This document shows, piece by piece, positions 61,981 to 64,000 of a stretch of DNA of 64,000 nucleotides (position 1 is the first letter of the stretch; the number at the start of each line of letters is the position of its first letter). The position numbers and the translations under genes were made by a program. Source of the stretch: JTS-RE37 sp963756115 (GTDB lineage Bacteria; Bacteroidota; Bacteroidia; Flavobacteriales; Flavobacteriaceae); contig CAVWMN010000002.1 in NCBI GenBank assembly GCA_963756115.1, forward strand, positions 372,001 through 436,000, given 5' to 3'. A model generated the notes under the pieces. It was not told the DNA's origin, did not search any database, and saw nothing but the letters and a program-made list of their open reading frames with translations.

Positions 61981-63267
61981 TTAACTACGGTTTTCAAGGG
62001 GGACAAACGGCCGGATGTTTTTGCCGATATATATTTGCCTGGGCCTGCCAATGGGTTCCCCTTTGAGCCGCATTTCTCGCCATTGGGCAATCCAGCCCGG
62101 GAGCCTCCCCAAAGCAAACATGACGGTAAACATATCTGTAGGGATGTCCAAGGCCCGGTAGATGATGCCGGAATAAAAATCCACATTGGGATATAACTTG
62201 CGATCTACAAAATACTTATCTTCCAAAGCTTCTTTTTCCAATCCTTTGGCGATCTCCAGAATGGGGTCTTCTATCCCCAGGTCTGATAAGACCTCATCCG
62301 CTGCCTTCTTGATGATTTTAGCCCTCGGATCAAAATTTTTGTATACCCTGTGCCCAAAGCCCATCAAGCGGAAAGGGTCTTCTTTGTCTTTGGCCTTGGC
62401 CATGTATTTTTTAGTATCCCCTCCATCCCGGTCTATAGCCTCGAGCATCTCAAGCACAGCCTGGTTGGCACCACCGTGCAGCGGGCCCCATAGGGCAGAA
62501 ATGCCGGCGGAAAGGGAAGCAAACAACCCCGCATGGGAAGAACCTACAATACGTACAGTAGAGGTGGAACAGTTTTGTTCGTGATCTGCATGGAGGATCA
62601 GCAGTTTGTCCAGTGCCTCTATTACAATCTTGTTTTTATGGTATTCTTCATTGGGCATTTTAAACATCATTTTGTGGATGTTTTCCACATAACCCAGTGT
62701 GCTGTCTCCATATTCCAGGGGCAATCCTTTCTTCTTCCTGAGGGTCCAGGCAACCAGCACGGGAAATTTTGCAAGGATACGGACGATGGCAAAATACATA
62801 TCCTTTTCGGAGGTAACATTCACCGAAGATGGGTTAAAGGCGATCAGCGCACTTGTAAGGGAAGATAATACACCCATTGGGTGTGCGGATTTAGGGAACC
62901 CGTCCAAAATCTTTTTCATTTCCTCATCCACCCGTGATTCTGCCCTTATATCCTTATGGAACTTCTCCAGCTGGGTTTTATCCGGCAATTCACCAAAGAT
63001 CAATAGATAAGCCACTTCCAGGAAATCAGCCTTCTCAGCCAGTTCCTCTATGGCATATCCCCTATAGCGTAAGATACCTTTTTCACCATCCAAAAAAGTA
63101 ATGGCGCTTTCACACGACCCTGTGTTCTTAAACCCCGGGTCGATGGTAATCATGCCACTGGATGATCTCAGGCGTTGAATATCAATGGCCAATTCATTCT
63201 CGGTCCCTTCGATAACCGGGAATTCATATTTTTTGCCGTTGTACTCGAGTGTCGCTTTGTCCGTCAT
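61981..63267 (-). CDS. gltA: Citrate synthase
   Basis: The 428-aa protein is a type II (Gram-negative-like) citrate synthase with its extra N-terminal beta domain (about 1-50). The active-site histidines and aspartate are in ADHEQNCSTSTVR near 236, LWGPLHGGANQAVLEM near 263 and GFGHRVYKNFDPRAK near 305. It condenses acetyl-CoA and oxaloacetate. It heads a minus-strand group with DDAH-like and ctlX genes. Confidence 0.96.
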   Translation of the reverse strand: MTDKATLEYNGKKYEFPVIEGTENELAIDIQRLRSSSGMITIDPGFKNTGSCESAITFLDGEKGILRYRGYAIEELAEKADFLEVAYLLIFGELPDKTQLEKFHKDIRAESRVDEEMKKILDGFPKSAHPMGVLSSLTSALIAFNPSSVNVTSEKDMYFAIVRILAKFPVLVAWTLRKKKGLPLEYGDSTLGYVENIHKMMFKMPNEEYHKNKIVIEALDKLLILHADHEQNCSTSTVRIVGSSHAGLFASLSAGISALWGPLHGGANQAVLEMLEAIDRDGGDTKKYMAKAKDKEDPFRLMGFGHRVYKNFDPRAKIIKKAADEVLSDLGIEDPILEIAKGLEKEALEDKYFVDRKLYPNVDFYSGIIYRALDIPTDMFTVMFALGRLPGWIAQWREMRLKGEPIGRPRQIYIGKNIRPFVPLENRS

Positions 63268-63403
63268 GTGATTGGTTTTCTAAATTGAGATGGAACCGTA
63301 AATCTACAAAAAACACTTCATCTTAACAATCGTCAGATTTATTTAATTTACGGGCATAAACAGCAGGTTAACGCTGGGTCTTACAAGGATCCGGGCGTTT
63401 ATA

Positions 63404-64000
63404 TCAAGCCTTGGCGCTTTCGATATTATAGAGTAACCTGTAATAGTCGTCCACGGATTTTTCCCAGGTAAACCGCATGTTCCGTGCATTGGATTGGATT
63501 GTTTTCCAGGTGGGTTGGTCATTTTTATAAATATCCAGTGCCAGGTCAAATACGTTCACCATGTCCTTGATCTTTTCCTCATAGGTATCCCCGTCAAAGC
63601 TAAAGCCGGTCCTCATGTGTTCCACCGTGTCTTTTAGCCCCCCTGTATTGTGTACAAGGCAGGGATTGCCATTGCGCATTGCCAGCATCTGGCTGATACC
63701 ACAGGGCTCAAATAAACTGGGCATAAAATACAGGTCGGCCTCCAGGTATATGGAATCAATGAGATCTTCGGACTGGCCGTTAGTGAAAATAAAGTTTTCA
63801 TTTTCATAGCTCAGTTTACGGAAATGTTCTTCGTAATCAGGTGCACCGGTCCCCAACATCATAAAAATTCCATCCACCTTTTTCAACCTTTCCAGAATTT
63901 CAACCAGCGCTTCCGGGGAACGCCGGAAAAAGTAGAATTTCTGTTCGGTCAGCCGGGCAACGCTCGCCATGATAAACTTTGGCCTGTCCGTGACATACCG
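63404..64000 (-). CDS. Glycogen/starch synthase, C-terminal part (runs off the window)
   Basis: The frame is open to the window edge, giving the last 198 aa. It is the C-terminal GT-B domain of a glycogen synthase of the ADP-glucose type: the FIMASVARLTEQK entry strand, MMLGTGAPDYEEHF, LFEPCGISQMLAMRNG (nucleotide-binding glutamate motif) and NTGGLKDTVEHM. The true start is outside, so the ATG at 63970 is internal. It probably makes storage glucan. Confidence 0.85.
   Translation of the reverse strand, partial: RYVTDRPKFIMASVARLTEQKFYFFRRSPEALVEILERLKKVDGIFMMLGTGAPDYEEHFRKLSYENENFIFTNGQSEDLIDSIYLEADLYFMPSLFEPCGISQMLAMRNGNPCLVHNTGGLKDTVEHMRTGFSFDGDTYEEKIKDMVNVFDLALDIYKNDQPTWKTIQSNARNMRFTWEKSVDDYYRLLYNIESAKA

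Overview
The window looks like chromosomal DNA of a marine member of the Bacteroidota, most likely Flavobacteriaceae. The evidence is gene content (flavobacterial lipoproteins, an ECF sigma/FecR/TonB-receptor unit, YitT, DUF1343, DUF2461 and CtlX families), Bacteroidota -7 promoter boxes (TAnnTTTG) in front of many genes, the absence of Shine-Dalgarno sites, and polysaccharide-degradation genes typical of algal-carbohydrate users. The genus cannot be fixed from the sequence alone.

Region 1 (75-15025) is a catabolic locus best read as oxidative, non-phosphorylated L-fucose use. A minus-strand run of seven closely packed genes encodes a 2-keto-3-deoxy-fuconate dehydrogenase-like SDR, an FAH-family diketo-acid hydrolase, a lipoprotein sulfatase, a GH29 alpha-L-fucosidase, an L-fucose dehydrogenase-like SDR, a FucP-type symporter and an FMN-dependent lactate dehydrogenase-like enzyme. 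Next to it lie an IlvD/Edd sugar-acid dehydratase with a GntP permease (minus) and two more SDRs plus a Tat-type TIM-barrel protein (plus). Together they can desulfate and cleave fucosides, import fucose, and oxidise it to pyruvate and lactate. A dedicated lactonase is not visible.

Region 2 (15171-25219) holds a DnaQ exonuclease/GIY-YIG fusion and a sulfur-handling group: a persulfide-dioxygenase/rhodanese protein, a SulP transporter and a Crp/Fnr regulator with a Cys cluster. Two identical-format operators (GTAAC-N4-GTTAC) sit exactly 33 bp from the -7 boxes of both target genes. An aldose epimerase, a secreted DUF1080 protein, a CBS/cysteine-synthase enzyme and a LolC/E permease follow.

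Region 3 (25223-35040) is mostly housekeeping and conserved unknowns: a DUF1343 lipoprotein, a sterol-desaturase-family protein, a YkgJ protein, a methyltransferase, a metalloprotease, QueE, a HerA-like ATPase, YitT, a hydrolase and a VOC protein.

Region 4 (35041-39753) has an AHSA1-ArsR operon facing two DinB-family genes, tied together by three TGCAAC...GTTGCA palindromes. It is followed by a decayed IS3-family element, an AT-rich alpha/beta hydrolase gene and a 104-bp inverted-repeat-bounded segment.

Region 5 (39754-53663) contains GH43 and esterase lipoproteins, a 52-aa lipoprotein gene, folD, a four-helix-bundle (S23-like) gene between CAGT-rich arrays, ffh, a multi-repeat lipoprotein divergent from an ECF sigma/FecR/TonB-receptor unit, and argS. 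Region 6 (53791-64000) carries conserved flavobacterial genes, a BCCT transporter and a gltA-DDAH-ctlX group, and ends inside a glycogen/starch synthase gene. No tRNA, rRNA, CRISPR array or prophage was seen.
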